DNA of 7,700 nucleotides. Source: Thermoprotei archaeon. GTDB lineage: Archaea; Thermoproteota; Thermoprotei_A; Sulfolobales; NBVN01. Each line of letters begins with the position of its first letter. Positions within the stretch are counted from its first letter, which is position 1. The position numbers were made by a program, and so were the translations under genes. Location: NCBI GenBank assembly GCA_003661745.1, contig QMWS01000029.1, forward strand, positions 1 through 7,700, in the 5' to 3' direction. The notes beneath the pieces were generated by a model. The model made no database searches. It was given only the letters and a program-made list of their open reading frames with translations, and was not told the DNA's origin. Below, piece by piece: positions 6,688 to 7,700 of the stretch.

Positions 6688-7452
6688 TTGGGTAATCTCT
6701 ACATAGATTATGCGATCCGTAACCATGCTTTATCCCTAATGCGTGAGTATGGTGTTGACCCGCATGAAGTAATTTATTGCTACTCGCGAGCAGGTCAAGA
6801 CTTAAAACTACCTAGTAATGACTACGCCTTAATTAGGGGTCCTGAAGTCCTACTTACATGCGTTTATCGGGGATCTATAGGTCAAGCATTTACTGTTTCA
6901 CCTCGAGAATACCGTGGCAGGATAGTGGATCTGTTAAATCTTGATCTCGGAGTTATTAATAATCGAGCGCTATTCTATGCTTTCCTTAATGCTTTCTACC
7001 GTAGCCTAGGCTTAATTAAGAACACAATTCATTGCGGATCACACAAGCCCGTTAAATGCGGTGTAGAGTTAGCTAGGTATATACTATCCAGTTACGGTGT
7101 AGGTAAGCGGGTTCTCCACGTAGGTTACCAGCCAGCCCATATCGAGTACTTGGCTTACTACCTAAGAGATAACCTCCTAGTTACTGACCTCAGAAGCGAT
7201 ACCGTCTGGAAGTATAGGTACGGTAGGTTAGTATACGATGGATTATTCGATGATCCATATATTGGGACCTCAGACATTATCCTCGTAACAGCGAGTAGCG
7301 TCATCAATAAGAGCTTCTGGGGAATAATCAGTAAAGCACACACCCTAGGTAAGGAAATAATCCTGTACGGTATCTCCGCACCAGTACTTGCTTACTTCAT
7401 AAGTAAATTCACACCCATCAAAATCAATATCTTCTGCCCATACTCAAAGTAG
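6688..7452 (+). CDS. DUF364-like (putative heavy-metal chelation) protein
   Basis: A 254-residue soluble protein recognised by pattern as DUF364 with a DUF4213-like N-terminal half. Residues about 1-108 resemble the enolase-type N-terminal part (YRGSIGQAFTVSPREY, then LNLDLGVINNRALFYAFLNAFYR). Residues about 138-250 resemble the Rossmann-like domain: VLHVGYQPAHIEYLA, LLVTDLR, and SDIILVTASSVINKSF (195-210) followed by GKEIILYGISAPVLAYF. The family name comes from structural work on Dhaf_4260 of Desulfitobacterium; no reaction is established. Between the halves H115, C116, H119 and C124 form a compact cluster, and C250 is near the end; these are candidate metal ligands. The TTG start has its own Shine-Dalgarno and TATA box, and the stop is a tandem TAG TGA. 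It is transcribed divergently from the ATPase-less transporter, so a link in metal or chelate uptake is possible but unproven. Confidence 0.72.
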   Translation: MGNLYIDYAIRNHALSLMREYGVDPHEVIYCYSRAGQDLKLPSNDYALIRGPEVLLTCVYRGSIGQAFTVSPREYRGRIVDLLNLDLGVINNRALFYAFLNAFYRSLGLIKNTIHCGSHKPVKCGVELARYILSSYGVGKRVLHVGYQPAHIEYLAYYLRDNLLVTDLRSDTVWKYRYGRLVYDGLFDDPYIGTSDIILVTASSVINKSFWGIISKAHTLGKEIILYGISAPVLAYFISKFTPIKINIFCPYSK

Positions 7453-7503
7453 TGATACATATCTAATCAATTATGTGCCTCGATAACTACCATATAATGA
7501 GTT

Positions 7504-7508
7504 AAAAA
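7504..7508 (-). terminator. Possible oligo-T terminator after the rubrerythrin gene
   Basis: The minus strand has a TTTTT run about 30 bases past the stop, with no hairpin ahead of it. Archaeal termination often needs only such a run, but this one is short. The plus-strand gene ending at 7452 shows no comparable T run in the 86-base convergent gap. Confidence 0.3.
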
Positions 7509-7538
7509 CCAGTTTATAATTACGTGGGGAGTTCTTAA

Positions 7539-7700
7539 TTAGAATTTAACGAAGTTCTTACCGGGAGCTCCACATACTGGGCACTTCGGTGGTGGTTCCT
7601 TATCGACATGTGTGTAGCCACATACTGGGCATATCCAGATGTTCCCGTCTAGGGGCCAATCCCTTCCCTGATCAACATACTTCTTTGCTTCCTTGAAGAG
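7539..7700 (-). CDS. Rubrerythrin, C-terminal rubredoxin-like domain (5' end outside the window)
   Basis: The last 53 codons of a gene that enters from beyond base 7700, ending in TAA at 7539-7541. The visible part ends a helix (LFKEAKKYVDQGRDWP), then has the IWICPVCGYTH strand and loop, PPPKCPVCG, and ends GAPGKNFVKF. The pattern C-x2-C-x12-C-x2-C, with a short spacing between the pairs, is that of the rubredoxin-like iron site at the end of rubrerythrins, which with an N-terminal di-iron domain reduce peroxide in anaerobes. The di-iron domain is not in the window, so a different protein with the same C-terminal knuckle cannot be excluded. It is convergent with the DUF364 gene and unlikely to be co-regulated with it. 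Confidence 0.85.
   Translation of the reverse strand, partial: LFKEAKKYVDQGRDWPLDGNIWICPVCGYTHVDKEPPPKCPVCGAPGKNFVKF

Overview
The window looks like chromosomal DNA of a hyperthermophilic crenarchaeon (Thermoproteota; the exact order cannot be fixed from sequence alone). The signs are frequent AGG/AGA and CTA codons, GGTGA-type Shine-Dalgarno sequences, GTG and TTG starts, a TATA box of archaeal type (TATATATAA) about 40 bases ahead of one gene, tightly overlapping genes, and no sign of bacterial -35/-10 promoters.

Layout. Positions 1-4654 (+) are one tightly packed operon. It holds the 3' part of a DppB-type permease, a DppC permease, two oligopeptide-type ATPases (DppD and DppF) and, overlapping the last ATPase gene by ATGA, a serine hydrolase of the class A beta-lactamase fold without a signal peptide. 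Positions 4655-4773 are a short convergent gap with a small hairpin. Positions 4774-6485 (-) encode a two-gene transporter, a membrane-anchored NMT1/SsuA-type solute-binding protein followed by a SsuC/TauC-type permease, with no ATPase beside them. Positions 6486-6687 are a divergent promoter region rich in small palindromes. Positions 6688-7452 (+) encode a DUF364-like protein (putative heavy-metal chelation family) with a Cys/His cluster. Positions 7539-7700 (-) are the C-terminal rubredoxin-like end of a probable rubrerythrin that continues beyond the window.

How the genes may work together. The first operon is a complete importer core (two permeases, two ATPases) lacking only a binding protein, which may lie upstream. 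Archaeal Dpp/Opp-type systems carry either peptides or sugars. The translationally coupled cytoplasmic SxxK/SDN/KTG hydrolase argues for peptide or amide substrates, with the hydrolase acting on imported material; this is inference. The second transporter needs an ATPase from elsewhere in the genome. Its divergent DUF364 neighbour, with candidate metal ligands, hints at a metal- or chelate-related substrate, also inference.

The most interesting points are the intracellular class A-like hydrolase built into a peptide-transport operon and the ATPase-less transporter paired with a DUF364 gene.
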